A stretch of DNA of 64,000 nt from Pictodentalium vernedei. Its lineage: Eukaryota > Mollusca > Scaphopoda > Dentaliida > Dentaliidae. Each line of letters starts with the position of its first letter. Positions within the stretch are counted from its first letter, which is position 1. The position numbers were made by a program, and so were the translations under genes. Under the pieces are notes generated by a model. The model saw only the letters and a program-made list of their open reading frames with translations, was not told the origin of the DNA and ran no database searches. The DNA lies in contig CM062294.1 in assembly GCA_031216915.1 (NCBI GenBank), positions 28,783,128-28,847,127 of the forward strand. Direction: 5' to 3'. Below, in pieces: positions 53,912 through 64,000 of this stretch.

Positions 53912-55620
53912 TGACAAATCAGACCACAAAAGTAATTTATCCCTCAACCAGCTAAGGAACTCCTACTGTTGCGGACAAGCATAGATTTCCCCAAACAGCC
54001 AACCTCATCAATGTCGCCGTATCCTCGTGCAACGTGAGTATTTTTGGGTGACAGGTGTCGTACAGACATTTCGTTTTCATGGCTTTATTGAAATTTTTCA
54101 ACTCCCCCTAGAGGTGCCGCAGCCCCCTCGTTGACGGTCACTGGACTCCGAACACGTGATTAAAATCACCTACTTGGTATCAAAGTGGACTCCAAGCCAT
54201 CGTATCAAGATACATTTGTGCACCTCGTGTGTAAATACGGAGTTGTAGTATTCGCTGACGTCAATCATACACGCGTACGCAAACGACAGTTGTTTCAAAA
54301 CAACACATTCTGGATAACCTTGCATGCCAACACATCCGTTACAAACCAATTTCACGATGCGGCTAACATACGGTTAGCGAACGGTTGGCCTGTTTGGCAA
54401 ACAAAACTACCCGTCTGGAAATTAGTTTGCAAGTGATGAATTCAAACTTCAAGCCCATCTATACGGGCCCAAACACAGGAAACAATAAAAAAACACCATC
54501 GCTTGAGTTCAACAAGGCGCCTTGATGCACACAAGCGACGATATTGATGCCACAAAGGCATACTTTAGAATTACGAACCTAAATATAGTAGGATTGTAAG
54601 ACAATTGTAGAATAACCGCAAGTGTTTTCCACTCGTATTTCACTTTATTGGTTACATTTGTGTGAAGCACTCATTTGTGAGCAGCACCGGTTTGATTAAT
54701 GAAGGAAAAATTAGAGAAAACCTATTTTTTTCTGCTAACTTCAGAATTTATATCCCCGTGCAAGAATAATTTTTTGGACTCTGTGATTTTATTCTTTTCC
54801 TTTTTATTTTTTGGTTGAGGGGGGTTGGGGAGTGATGGGGAATGGTGGAATGGGAGCAGAGCTTTTCTTTTTCGTGATAGCGTTCTATACTTTTGTCTCT
54901 CTTTTTTTTTTTGACATATCTTTTATTTTTCACGTGACTTTGATACAATTCCACTTTTATCAGATGAAATCCCTTTTCTGAACATGTTTTTTTTTGTATT
55001 ATTTGACATTCAAAAACGTTGAAAGTGAAAAACAAAAAAATAGTTTTTGTCATCGTCCAATCATTATTTGGAACACTCTATTCTCGCTTAGACATGCAAG
55101 GTCCAGTGCAGTAATAACTCAAATCTTATAACTACCTCACTAATTAATGATATATTGTCCAAGGCTAATGGTAGTTCATATATTCTTTGGTGACGCGCGC
55201 ATCATTTTATTTTCTTTAAATTTTAGTTTATTTAGTTTAAATGCATTTTTTTGTCAAAATAAACAAAAAGGATTGGAGAACAAGTGCTCAACACTAAAGA
55301 CACGTCCTCTCCTTTGTATACGATTAACAAATAAATGCAGCATTTTTTCAATATAGACACATCATAATACACAATACGCTATTCAAGATTGCAATGGTGT
55401 CAAGATGGTAGATATTCAGCGAACGAAAAGAGAAAGAAGAAAAGAGAGGGGACTGATACCATGTACTCATCACAAAAATATCAAACTGTCTACAACCAAC
55501 TCACCAGGCCGCAACATTCCAGAAGAGCCCCATCACTGCAAGGTGCATGCAGTGTTTTATCTTCACATATAAAGTAGGTTAGCCAAGTCTAACGATATAT
55601 CGTCATCTGACAACCACAAT
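53912..55620. other. No recognisable feature
   Basis: A long stretch without repeat-family matches. Open frames up to about 100 codons (for example 54748-55053, minus) are low-complexity K/S/H-rich and not credible. Confidence 0.45.
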
Positions 55621-55626
55621 GCTCTC

Positions 55627-55665
55627 TCTTCCACTATAAGATAGAACCCCGTGGTTCTCACGTGA
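55627..55665. mobile_element. Family O hairpin, copy 3 (partial)
   Basis: 'tcttccactataagatagaa' then 'ccccgtggttctcacgtga' matches the right half of the element at 32893-33764. Confidence 0.6.
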
Positions 55666-55763
55666 CAATAGTTTTTACGTGACACTAATATATATGATCA
55701 GTTCCAACATGTGTAGCTATTCTATAAACACGGTACGGGATAGACAAATTCCTCCAATCGTAG

Positions 55764-55902
55764 TTAACACCTTACCCATCAAGAAAGGCAGAGGAAACCT
55801 GCAAATAAACAAGCTATATTTTGAGGGGAAAAAAGAGAAGAAATTGGTGATTTTGTGAATAGCGCTGGCAGGTTTAGACCACTACATCTGGCAAAGGGTT
55901 AA
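55764..55902 (-). mobile_element. TTAA MITE reduced to its two ends (P14)
   Basis: TTAA-CACCTTACCCATCAAG and 'gaatagcgctggcaggttta' to 'ggcaaagggttaa'. Both ends align with P12 (59276-59527) but the whole central hairpin (about 110 bp) is gone, leaving 139 bp. Confidence 0.8.
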
Positions 55903-56260
55903 TCATGCCAGTCACTTTAGACGACTTGCACACCACTCAATGGCTACCAGCGCCGATTTTTCTAATGAAGCGGCACTGTTCCACCACAGTAGACCAAAAC
56001 TGCATTATTTTCCGGGGCCTGAAAACATAGAACTAACTACTTCCTGGAGGAATATTCTCAAAAGTATTGAATCGATTGGTTGCTTTGATATACGTTTGTG
56101 TTACCCGAAATAGATGGTCATTTGCAGATGGGGACATGCTCGGGATACCGTAAAGGATATCCGTAACAGAATTAATTGTGATGTTGGCCAGGTCCTGTTG
56201 TAGTATTAATCTTTCATTGGAATCTTAAATGAGGGACAGCGTTATTACGAACCAGGGATC

Positions 56261-56846
56261 AGGCATGTCAAAGTACCGCCGGTACCAACATAACCGGTAC
56301 CGGGACTGGACAGAGCCTGTCCCGCCGAAACCGGTACCGGGACAAGTCAACAATTGGGTGACATATTACTATCAGATGGGAGAAATTCGCATTTAAACCG
56401 ACCCAGTCCCCAAGATCGCGAAGACAAACATGGCATCGTACCAATTATTCTGCGGCCACATCAAAGTAATCATAAAGTACGAAGATCGTGCTTTATGATT
56501 ACTTTGATGTCGCCACAGAATAATTTCTTTGAAGTAGCCGATGACGGCGCTTTTATTATCTGTGATGCCACGTTTGGAAAGTCAAAATGGCCGGCCTTAT
56601 CGAGGTGGTGGTGCAGGCAGAACATGCACGTTTGAAGTGTTGTGATATGTTCATTTACAAATAAGCTGAAAGAATGTCGTGCAAGTTTGACATAGACGAT
56701 TATCAGTCCGTTTACCCTCGTTCAATTAGGAATTTCCGCATAAAATAATTTTGTTTCGGTACCGGCGGGACAAAAGTTTCTGTACCGATACCGGCTTCAG
56801 CATGAGGGAACCGGCGGTAGCGGTACAGGTACCGGTTTACATGCCA
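56261..56846. mobile_element. GGTACC-rich TIR element with palindrome (Z)
   Basis: Ends 'aggcatgtcaaagtaccgcc' and 'aggtaccggtttacatgcc' with repeated 'ccggtacc' near both. The internal near-perfect palindrome 56442-56525 has arms 'catcaaagtaatcataaagt' and 'ctttatgattactttgatg'. The style suggests hAT, but no duplication could be fixed. Confidence 0.55.
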
Positions 56847-57050
56847 GCCAAGGATTCAATGAATACTTCTCAATTCTCCAAGAGAAAAATTGTGGATCAA
56901 TTCAAATTTAATGGGTCGATCTGGTTACTGGAGATACAGCAATTGCAATTATCCATTTTCGAAAAGTTGATAAATTAACGAGAGGTGAGCAAATCTATGA
57001 CATTGGACAAGTAACCAAATGATGCAAGTGAAGCTTTATAGTGGTGGCCA

Positions 57051-57403
57051 CAGGGTCGCCGGAAGCACGTGGGCAGCTACCCTCCCTGCCGTGGGAGCAC
57101 GGTGGCGGGAGGGGGGCAGACAATGCCCTTCCAACATTCGTCACTCAATTTTTTTCAATGATTTATTCTCGATGTAAAGCTAAAACACACCCCAAATCCG
57201 CTCTGGGAACTTTCAAAATTCAATGGTGGAGTTTGGGATTAGAGTGAGGCACCTCCTCTCAAACTCTCCCATCTCTCGATTACCTCCTTCGAGACATGCG
57301 TCCTTCGGCATATCATGGCAGGGCTGCTAGTGCGAGTAAATTCCCTTCTCACGGGGTCTGCCCCCCCCCTCCCCCGCTGCCTGAAGTGCTTTCGGCGCCC
57401 CTA
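57051..57403. mobile_element. Possible hAT-like element (EE)
   Basis: 'cagggtcgccggaagcacgt' at 57051 is the imperfect inverse of 'aagtgctttcggcgccccta' ending 57403. The inner arms 'ggcgggaggggggcagac' and 'gtctgcccccccctccc' also pair. Flanking 8-mers GGTGGCCA and GGTGGCGG match at 6 of 8. Confidence 0.55.
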
Positions 57404-57573
57404 GGTGGCGGGCCGTTGTGTTTACGACGTCTATCACATAGACGTATAATGTACAGCCCTGCCAAGTTCTGTATTTATGAATTATACAAATTACTTTCGA
57501 AACAGTTTAACTTTACTGGGCCCGACGATAAGCTGAATGCTTTTTATAATATATCAACTATTGAATTCAACTC

Positions 57574-57959
57574 GTGGTGGCGTTGCGGTAACTGGTTCTC
57601 GTCAGATCACCGAAGTTAAGCAACGTCGAGCCCGGTTAATCATTGGATGGGTGACCGTCCGAGCGATCAATTCAGACTCCTGCGTTGTGTCCTTGGGCAA
57701 GGCACTTAACCCCGATTGTCCACATGGGGGTACGATGACGCCGTGTACTAAGGCATACTGCACGTCGATGGTGCGCATGTCTTCAACCAATCTAACCCTG
57801 CGTGTGCTGCAGTGCGGAGTTACGATGTTGGGGAGCTGGCAGCTGCTCTGTGGTTCTCTCCGGGTACTCCGGCTTCCTCCATCCGTAAAACTGTCACGGT
57901 CTTGATTAGCCATTGTGCATAAATATATGACCTCAAAACACCAATAAATAAATAAATTA
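57574..57959 (+). mobile_element. SINE S7, 5S-rRNA head, best preserved
   Basis: Head 57580-57665: 'ctcgtcagatcaccgaagtt', 'aagcaacgtcgagcccggtt', 'cattggatgggtgaccg', almost unchanged from 5S rRNA. Body 'ttgtgtccttgggcaaggca', tail 'aacaccaataaataaataaa'. 10-bp duplication AATTCAACTC (57564-57573 and 57960-57969). Open frames inside are shadows. Confidence 0.93.
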
Positions 57960-58093
57960 AATTCAACTCCTTACGTCATGAAGAAATTAATTCCATGAAT
58001 GGAACTACTACAACAATGCACACTTTCTAGACAGCAATATACACTTCGAAAACAAAATATATAAATAAATAAAATATAAAAAATTATTATCAG

Positions 58094-58300
58094 CTAGCCT
58101 GTGAATTATCGCAAATTATCTGAAAGATATTTCTCGATATCCATCGACTCGAGAAATATCCCCCAGTTGCTTCCTAAATGACGTCACGCTACGCCGCACC
58201 ACGTCGCCTTGAAGGAACGATCAGCAAAAAAAATCTACACTGTTTCACTCTTTCGTGTGGACCTGAAAGTATTATTTTTCACTCAACAGCATAATAAATA
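58094..58300 (+). mobile_element. Family I element, partial
   Basis: 'gctagcctgtgaattatcgc' to 'aaatgacgtcacgctacgcc' (perfect TGACGTCA at about 58179) and 'aaggaacgatcagc', then a jump to 'aatctacactgttt'. A further piece with the family's 'tcactcgcgcaagcactcgt' lies at about 58840-58930. Confidence 0.65.
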
Positions 58301-58830
58301 CAAACACTATTTAGCGAACTAGCCAGTCGTGTCCATAGAACAGCCGTTTTATTTATTTGTACAATTTTGCATGATTCAGTGTGTGTGAGTATTTACAACA
58401 TTTTCAATGGTATACGATCATTAAAATATCATGAAACAATTACTGAATCCGTGATTTGTCTTCTGACGGATAACCAATACACCTACATTCCCGCACCAAA
58501 ACCAGAGATAAAACATTACGCATTAGAGTTTAAAAAACTCTGGAAAGCGTAAAATGCCACGTGTATATATTCAAGAGTATGTTTATCCCCGTACACCGAT
58601 TTCCCGTATTATGCATTTATAAAATATTACAATATTTTTTGAAAATTTCTGAGATGATGACTGTTCTGAACGCCAGTTGAGGATAGAATGACAATTCAGA
58701 CTTCCACGTGATCACGGATCACTGATTGAGCAACACCTCTGTGTCTATTGGTCGTCCTGACCAATGCTCCACCTTCTATTCTGCTATGTACCGTTAAGAC
58801 AATTTTTTCCCGCTAATTCTCCGAAAACGT
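58301..58830. other. No recognisable feature
   Basis: May be an insertion separating two halves of a family I element; no ends recognised. Confidence 0.3.
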
Positions 58831-59275
58831 GGGGAAAATATCATTTTTCACTCGCGCAAGCACTCGTGAAAAATAAAACTTTCAAGTCCATACTCATGAG
58901 ATATTCACTAAAGCAGCGTAAATATCCTCTATTTATTTATTTATTATAAAAAGACCATTTTAGCCTAATTCCGAGGTCTCTTTCACGCTAGAAATCCCAA
59001 TAGGAAGGAATGGCTGTCAATTGTCGTCATTGGAAGATATTTACAGGAGAGTTAGCTCCCTTTAATATATTTAAGCTGTCCGTAAATTTAACACTTACGT
59101 ATGTGAATTTCATATAAAAATTGAAATTTCGGAATGTTAGTGACGTTGTATAATCAACATGGGCATCATTTTACAAACTCCAGGCATGTTTCCTTTAGAT
59201 TAGTCTAAAAATATAGAACTGGCTTATTATAAAAAATTTTCCTGAACAGTTTGACCTTTTGACTATTATTCTCTG

Positions 59276-59527
59276 TTAACCCTTTACCTAACATAAAAAG
59301 CAGACGACACTTGCAAAAAAAATTCTTGAATGATTATTTTTTTTCATTTTTCGTCTCAAAAACATAGGTTATGCCCCCTCGTTGGAACGAGCTCGACGAG
59401 CTCGTTCCAATGATGGGTCATAACCTATGTTTTTGAGACGAAAAATGAAAAAAATAATGAAAATTAATTGGCGATTTTTGAGAATAGCGCTGGCCGATTT
59501 TGGCCGTTACGTTGGGTAAAGGGTTAA
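59276..59527 (-). mobile_element. TTAA palindromic MITE (P12), complete
   Basis: TTAA-CCCTTTACCTAACA and CGTTGGGTAAAGGG-TTAA; hairpin 59356-59445. Nearly identical to P4 over its full length by eye. Confidence 0.92.
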
Positions 59528-59808
59528 AACTAACGTAAAGATAAAAAAGAAAACGGCATTTAAGCCACCTTTCTTCTCTTCATTGTATCAGTAGTGTGCG
59601 TATCGTAACATATAATACAGACACTGTCCAGTCCATTAATATAAAAGTTTTGGAGGTAAAATTTGTTCATTTTTTCTGGGAAGAATAAAAACTTGCAAAT
59701 TACTAGAAAACACATTCACTAAACAAAAATCCGAAGTGGTTATTTTTTAGTTTTGTTGTGTGTGCTACAGATAGATATTCGTAATAATGGATTATCTTTG
59801 AAGTACAA

Positions 59809-60116
59809 TAAAAACTGGAAGTCCTGTCATGAAATGCGTACAAATAGCACGTCCATCTACGCGTTAATCTACGCGTTAGGACCACAGTAAAGCTATCAAA
59901 TTCTGTACATATGGCCTGTGCACAAGCAATGTTTCAGCCAATGGACCTCCGGGTAACCCGGAGGTCCATTGGCAGAAACATTGCCTGTGTTTGCTATGAG
60001 TAACCAGGAGAACCTGCCGTGCTTTGGGTGCCATTCGATATGGCAATTGCGCGCAATTCCTACACGCGATTAAGCCTAGATAAGCGCACAGTTCATGACA
60101 GGACTTCTAGTTTTAA
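59809..60116. mobile_element. CTAGAAGTCC MITE, complete
   Basis: Ends 'taaaaactggaagtcctgt' and 'caggacttctagttttaa'. Core palindrome 59925-59978 ('caatggacctccgggtaacc'). Subterminal repeats 'atctacgcgtta' occur twice. No coding capacity. Confidence 0.88.
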
Positions 60117-60815
60117 CTTAAGTTGCTTTTAATGATCTTGTCCTAAAAAGCCAGGTTTCTTTTGTAACTTTAAAGCTGTCTGTTGTTTTCGTTTATTAAA
60201 TGTAACAAGATGACTCTTGGTTTTATTTTCTATTGATGTCAAAATGTTTCTCAGTAATTACTTGTTTCTGAATTGGACATTCCTCGCCGTTCAGTAATTT
60301 CAAAGGAGATAACTTTATTGAAAGTCGATTTTCATGACATTATAATCCAGGGATGACGAGGTGTGGGTGGGGACAGAGTGATAAAAGGAATAACCATTAT
60401 GCCTGATAAAATTATGTTTGGGTAGTGGTAACGGACGAGTTGTCTGTAATATGTACCATGAATATGTTCCCAGGTTTGTTTAAAGAAAAAATAATAGTTG
60501 ATATTTTTCCTTCCGTCTAGTACCTTATTCGTTTGTGTCTCCATGGGAGAAAACATCTCTAAAAATATGGCACCACTGTGACATAATTTTGACCGTTCAG
60601 TGCATCCAGCCACCACAACTTTGCAGGCTTGGAAGATGTTGCAAAACACATGATGGATTAAAATCATCACTCCCTGAACAAAGTGGAAAATGTACGGTAA
60701 TTACCTAAACTCTGATCAAAGCCGTCGGAGCATGATCGCGCAGGTCCTACATGAAAGGTTGTCGGCTCCTGCTACTTGCCTGTAACAAAGTGGACCTACT
60801 TTGGACGGAGTATAT
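60117..60815. other. No recognisable feature
   Basis: Nothing matched. Confidence 0.4.
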
Positions 60816-60816
60816 T

Positions 60817-60986
60817 ATAATATTAGAACGTTTCTTTTCATGTTCTGTCGGTCGATAGTACCTGAGTTTGTGTGATTTCTGAAATAAAACCTGAAGCAGC
60901 GAAGCTGCTGAAGGTTTTATTTCAGAAATCACACAAACTCAGGTACTATCGACCGATAGAACATGAAAAGAAACGTTCTAATTATT
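60817..60986. repeat. Near-perfect palindrome, arms about 83 bp
   Basis: 'ttagaacgtttcttttcatg' pairs with 'catgaaaagaaacgttctaa'; the centre is 'gaagcagcgaagctgctga' with a 3-base loop. Only one or two mismatches over the full arms, so it is recent or under conversion. No second copy in the window. Confidence 0.92.
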
Positions 60987-60989
60987 TTA

Positions 60990-61940
60990 TTATGCCGAAC
61001 AAAAAATAACTTTCATTGTTAAGCGTTAACTGCAACATGCCACCAATCTTGTAATGACAATGTAGTCGAATCCAAAAACATGACATCATTTCGAACGAAT
61101 GACGTCTCTTCGAAAATGACTTGTCTCAAGTGCCGTCGCTTTGGGAGTTTCTATATCACTAAATGCCAGTGTTTAAAACTGCACCATGCTGTTCATGTTA
61201 TAATTCATTATTAATGCTTGTGTGATAAGTGGTATAATGGAAGATAAATTAATGTTTCTTCGACGACAACAGTTGTTAGAATTAAGTGGAGTGAAACAAT
61301 TTATTTTGAACTTGAGGCGGAGGCTCAGTGAGGTCGAGGAGTACGAAACTTGTGGAAATATAATTGATTGAAGTCATAACTCATCTTCAGGATTCACTGA
61401 AGTGGTGAACAACATGTGAGTTTTTAATATTTCTGATTCTTTTGAATTCATTGTTTTCAGTTAAAATTGAAAACACACCCACTGAAGATGATATATTTGT
61501 TGGTAAGTTTGTGTCTATCGGTGACGAAAAAAGTTAAACGAACACGGCGCCAGCGTTTAGTGTTGAGAAATTCCAACCACAGCGTGCGTAATCGACGCTG
61601 ATTAATCGAAGTGGAGCTTACATTTTCTTTGTTCTCTTGTCTCCAGAGAAGAACGTTCCGATAGTACCCGTGTTTTGCCCCAAAACTCCAGTACTATGAC
61701 TTTTAGAAGGTGTCAAATTAACCAATCACGGTTGATGTTACAAACGTGAGGCATAATAAATATTATTAGCGTTGTCAATCATTTGTTAGGCTGACAATCG
61801 TGTACTGTTTAGGCAGCAAACCCAAAAGATAGTGAAATCTATAAACCACAAAAGCACATCGTCAGCCAATGACAATCATTGGTTTTAATTATTTTATATT
61901 TGCTCCGATGAGTTATAACATTGAATCAAGATCATTGTGT
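60990..61940. other. No recognisable feature
   Basis: Nothing matched; short frames only. Confidence 0.4.
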
Positions 61941-61942
61941 CA

Positions 61943-62014
61943 TACAGAACAGTCGTTGTGGACTGGTCGTAATCCACGCATGGGCAGTGATGTCCACGCA
62001 TGCGTTTACCAGAT
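61943..62014 (+). mobile_element. Family E terminal fragment
   Basis: 'tacagaacagtcgttgtgga' to 'gtccacgcatgcgtttacca' is one end of the TA-flanked element. It is joined directly to SINE S8. Confidence 0.7.
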
Positions 62015-62021
62015 GATTACA

Positions 62022-62390
62022 ACAGTTTTACGGGTGAAGGAAGCCGGAGTTCCCGGAGAGATCCACGAATCAACGGTGAGCAACTGTCAGCTCCCCAACA
62101 TATTAACTCCACACAAGCAGAGTTAGCATTGGTTGAAGACAAGTGCACCATCGACGTGCAGTACGCCTTAGTACACAACGCCACTGTGCCCCACGTGGGC
62201 ACAGTGGCGTTGTGTACTAAGGCGTACTGCACGTCGATGATGTAGTGTCTTGCTCAAGAACACAACGTTGAAGTGTCTTGCTCGAGAAGTGTCTTGCTCA
62301 AGAACACAACGTTGTTGTCGCAGGTGGGATTCGAACCGAGGACCTCTCGTCTTGCAGCCTGCACCCCTACCTACTGAGTCACCACGCCCC
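62022..62390 (-). mobile_element. SINE S8, tRNA head, rearranged body
   Basis: Minus strand: tRNA-like head (62390-62320; A box 'tgactcagtagg', B box 'ggttcgaatcc'), then body. A ~30-bp segment around 'gtgtcttgct' is tandemly repeated (62245-62320), and the body contains a 91-bp palindrome (62149-62239) not found in any other copy. The 3' tail is missing. Poly-C (62387-62402) abuts the head. Confidence 0.85.
62149..62239. repeat. Secondary palindrome created inside SINE S8
   Basis: 'catcgacgtgcagtacgcct' pairs with 'aggcgtactgcacgtcgatg'; centre 'gtgccccacgtgggcac'. In S6 the homologous body has just one arm followed by 'gggcaatgga'. Confidence 0.92.
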
Positions 62391-62765
62391 CCCCCCCCCC
62401 CCAAAAAAAAGTTTCTTACAGACTACAAATGAAGCATAATTTAGAATGGGGAGGCATGAAAAAGCGTCTTTGTACATTTGACTGGTCCAAACAACTTACA
62501 GATGTGTAGAAGCGTGGTACGTTTTTCATAATATAGCTGGTACTGATAAACCGCGGCTTCTAATGGTTGGTACCATTAACACCTATTCAAAAAACTTTAC
62601 GATTTCCGTCGGAGATAGATGCGAATGATTCCTTCGGATATTGTAACACGAGCACATAATAATTAATAAAAGAAAACTGGTGTTTTTCATGAAATATCCT
62701 AATATATAATTTCCAAAAGAAAGAGATTCGATTTCAACAACATATTCTGATAGTTAGATGCAGTC

Positions 62766-62870
62766 CAGGGGTATAGCCAGACGAAATGAAATGTGGGGGG
62801 GGGGCTACATATTTTTCTGCTGCCAATGGGTAGAATATTTTTTTTATCCCACTTCATTTCGTCTCGTGCT
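62766..62870. repeat. Short inverted repeat near a poly-G run
   Basis: 'agacgaaatgaaatgtggg' and 'cccacttcatttcgtct' are complements about 50 bp apart, with a 10-bp G run inside. 'caggggtatagccag' just outside resembles common hAT termini; no partner end found. Confidence 0.4.
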
Positions 62871-63403
62871 GCGTTGCTTGGTTAAGAGAGTGCAACCCCC
62901 ATAGGTGAATGTCTGGGGTCGTGACCGGGTGACACATTGACTTTTTATGCCAAATGGATCACCGTGAGTACTTTCCAATGTCCAAGTATCCAGAACGTGA
63001 AGAACAAACTGTAGCGCGATATCAGGTTGAGGATTCCGAAACCCATTTTGGGGATTTGAGGCCGAGTTTATATAAGATTGACTTTCGTAAGTTTCATAAT
63101 AGACGCGAGATTTTAGACACGACGGTTCCATTTCCTGCTTTCTCTTATATTCAAATTCATCATCGCGTGTGCCTTTAAAATATTTTCCAAGTTTTCCAAG
63201 GGGGGGGGGGGGGGGGGCACTAAAAAATTGCAAGACGTGACGTCCTATTTTTTATTCGGCTCCTTTTTACACCCACCCACCCACTACATGCAAATTGTCT
63301 ACTACCGTTCTCAGATACCCACCCACTACTCTCCCATTAAAATCCAAAATAAACTTATAAACTTAGTAAGCACAGCTGTCTTTAGGAGTTTTTCATAATG
63401 TTC
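62871..63403. other. No firm feature; poly-G tract
   Basis: An 18-bp G run lies at about 63200-63217. The 129-codon minus frame (62844-63233) has no recognised motif and begins within that run. Confidence 0.4.
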
Positions 63404-63652
63404 TTAACCCTTTACCCAACGTAACGACAAAAACCGGCCAGCGCTATTCTCGAAAATCGCCAATTAATTTTTATTATTTTTTCATTTTTTGTCTCAAAAA
63501 CATAGGTTATGACCCCTCATTGGAACGAGCTCGTCGAGCTCGTTCCAATGAGGGGTTATAACCTATGTTTTTGAGACAAAAATTGAAAAAAATAGTTATT
63601 CAATCATTTTTTGGCAAGTGTCGTCTGCTTTTCATGTTAGGTAAAGGGTTAA
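63404..63652 (+). mobile_element. TTAA palindromic MITE (P13), complete
   Basis: TTAA-CCCTTTACCCAACG and 'atgttaggtaaaggg' then TTAA. Palindrome about 63488-63585 with a perfect 'gagctcgtcgagctc' centre. Plus orientation. Confidence 0.92.
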
Positions 63653-64000
63653 ACTGGCACCACCAATTTAAACCTCTGTGTGCTGCTGTGGGCCCCAATC
63701 TACAAATGACAAGCTGTTCATTATCAGGCTTGGACAGAGTAGGTGTACATATACGGGAACAAATTTTCATTTGAATTGTTCCCAAAATATTGTCTGTACA
63801 TTTTCTACATTTCGAACAAGACACCCACTCCCTACTAACGTGTGACATTTTCCCAGTTTAAGTCCAATATTCTCACATATAAAGCCTCCTGATGTTGTAT
63901 TTATGTTAAGAGTGTGATGTACAACATCATCTTTAAGGTTTGAAACACAAATGATGGTATATATTAGCTGATATATTTTTAAAACATTCAAAAAATTGCA
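63653..64000. other. No recognisable feature
   Basis: Nothing matched to the window end. Confidence 0.4.

Noticed and set aside
57580-57665. A 5S rRNA gene
   Set aside because: Only the central and 3' parts of 5S are present, fused to a SINE body and flanked by a target duplication.
57537-57913. Open frames of 103 and 122 codons
   Set aside because: They lie over SINE S7. Equivalent frames appear in S1, S2, S3 and S5 simply because the body is similar.
62844-63233. 129-codon minus-strand frame
   Set aside because: It starts in a poly-G/C run, overlaps a plus-strand frame and shows no recognisable domain.

Overview
The window looks like non-coding, repeat-dense nuclear DNA from an animal, most likely a marine lophotrochozoan and probably a mollusc. 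The sequence is AT-rich and full of stop codons. It has no operon structure, no intact long gene and no bacterial signals. It carries 5S-rRNA-headed and tRNA-headed SINEs, a LINE fragment, many MITEs and several minisatellites. The mollusc call rests on general familiarity with motifs such as the 'cgcccgttt...aacggtc' and 'gcttacgccatggccagtcgtccgtc' blocks, so it is an inference. I found no host protein-coding gene I can defend. The best protein signal is a 5'-truncated LINE reverse-transcriptase C-terminus (51583-52296, minus).

Layout. 1-5 kb: a 26-bp minisatellite, a first TTAA-flanked palindromic MITE, and a dimeric element with CRE-like sites. 5.2-7.4 kb: a 27-bp satellite split by a Helentron-like element. 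8-17.4 kb: a tandem MITE pair, a 335-bp tandem repeat, a TA-flanked element holding a SINE, and a diverged low-order tandem block. 17.4-30 kb: SINEs, a pogo-like MITE, two copies of a poly-C-bearing TIR element, a Helentron-like element with a TTAA element inside it, and a long-TIR element. 30-37.7 kb: more fold-backs, a ~178-bp tandem block, the third Helentron-like copy, and two hAT-type insertions with 8-bp target duplications. 38-45.2 kb: SINEs and a three-unit tandem block that has absorbed at least five insertions. 45.5-50.8 kb: a tRNA-like palindrome, a 5-bp-TSD TIR element with an inverted second copy, and a degenerate peptide-coding duplication. 51.3-64 kb: the LINE fragment inside a TA-flanked element, two more SINEs, more TTAA MITEs and long palindromes.

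Two things stand out. First, perfect or near-perfect palindromes occur about once every 1.6 kb. At two loci, comparison with another copy of the same repeat shows that a short native inverted repeat was extended into an ~86-91 bp palindrome, with re-entry at a 3-4 base microhomology. This is the signature of template-switch mutation. Second, many repeats sit inside other repeats for which an empty copy is also present here, so target-site rules can be read directly: TTAA, TA, TATAA, CTTAT, 8 bp for hAT-like elements, 10-13 bp for SINEs, and none for the Helentron-like family.
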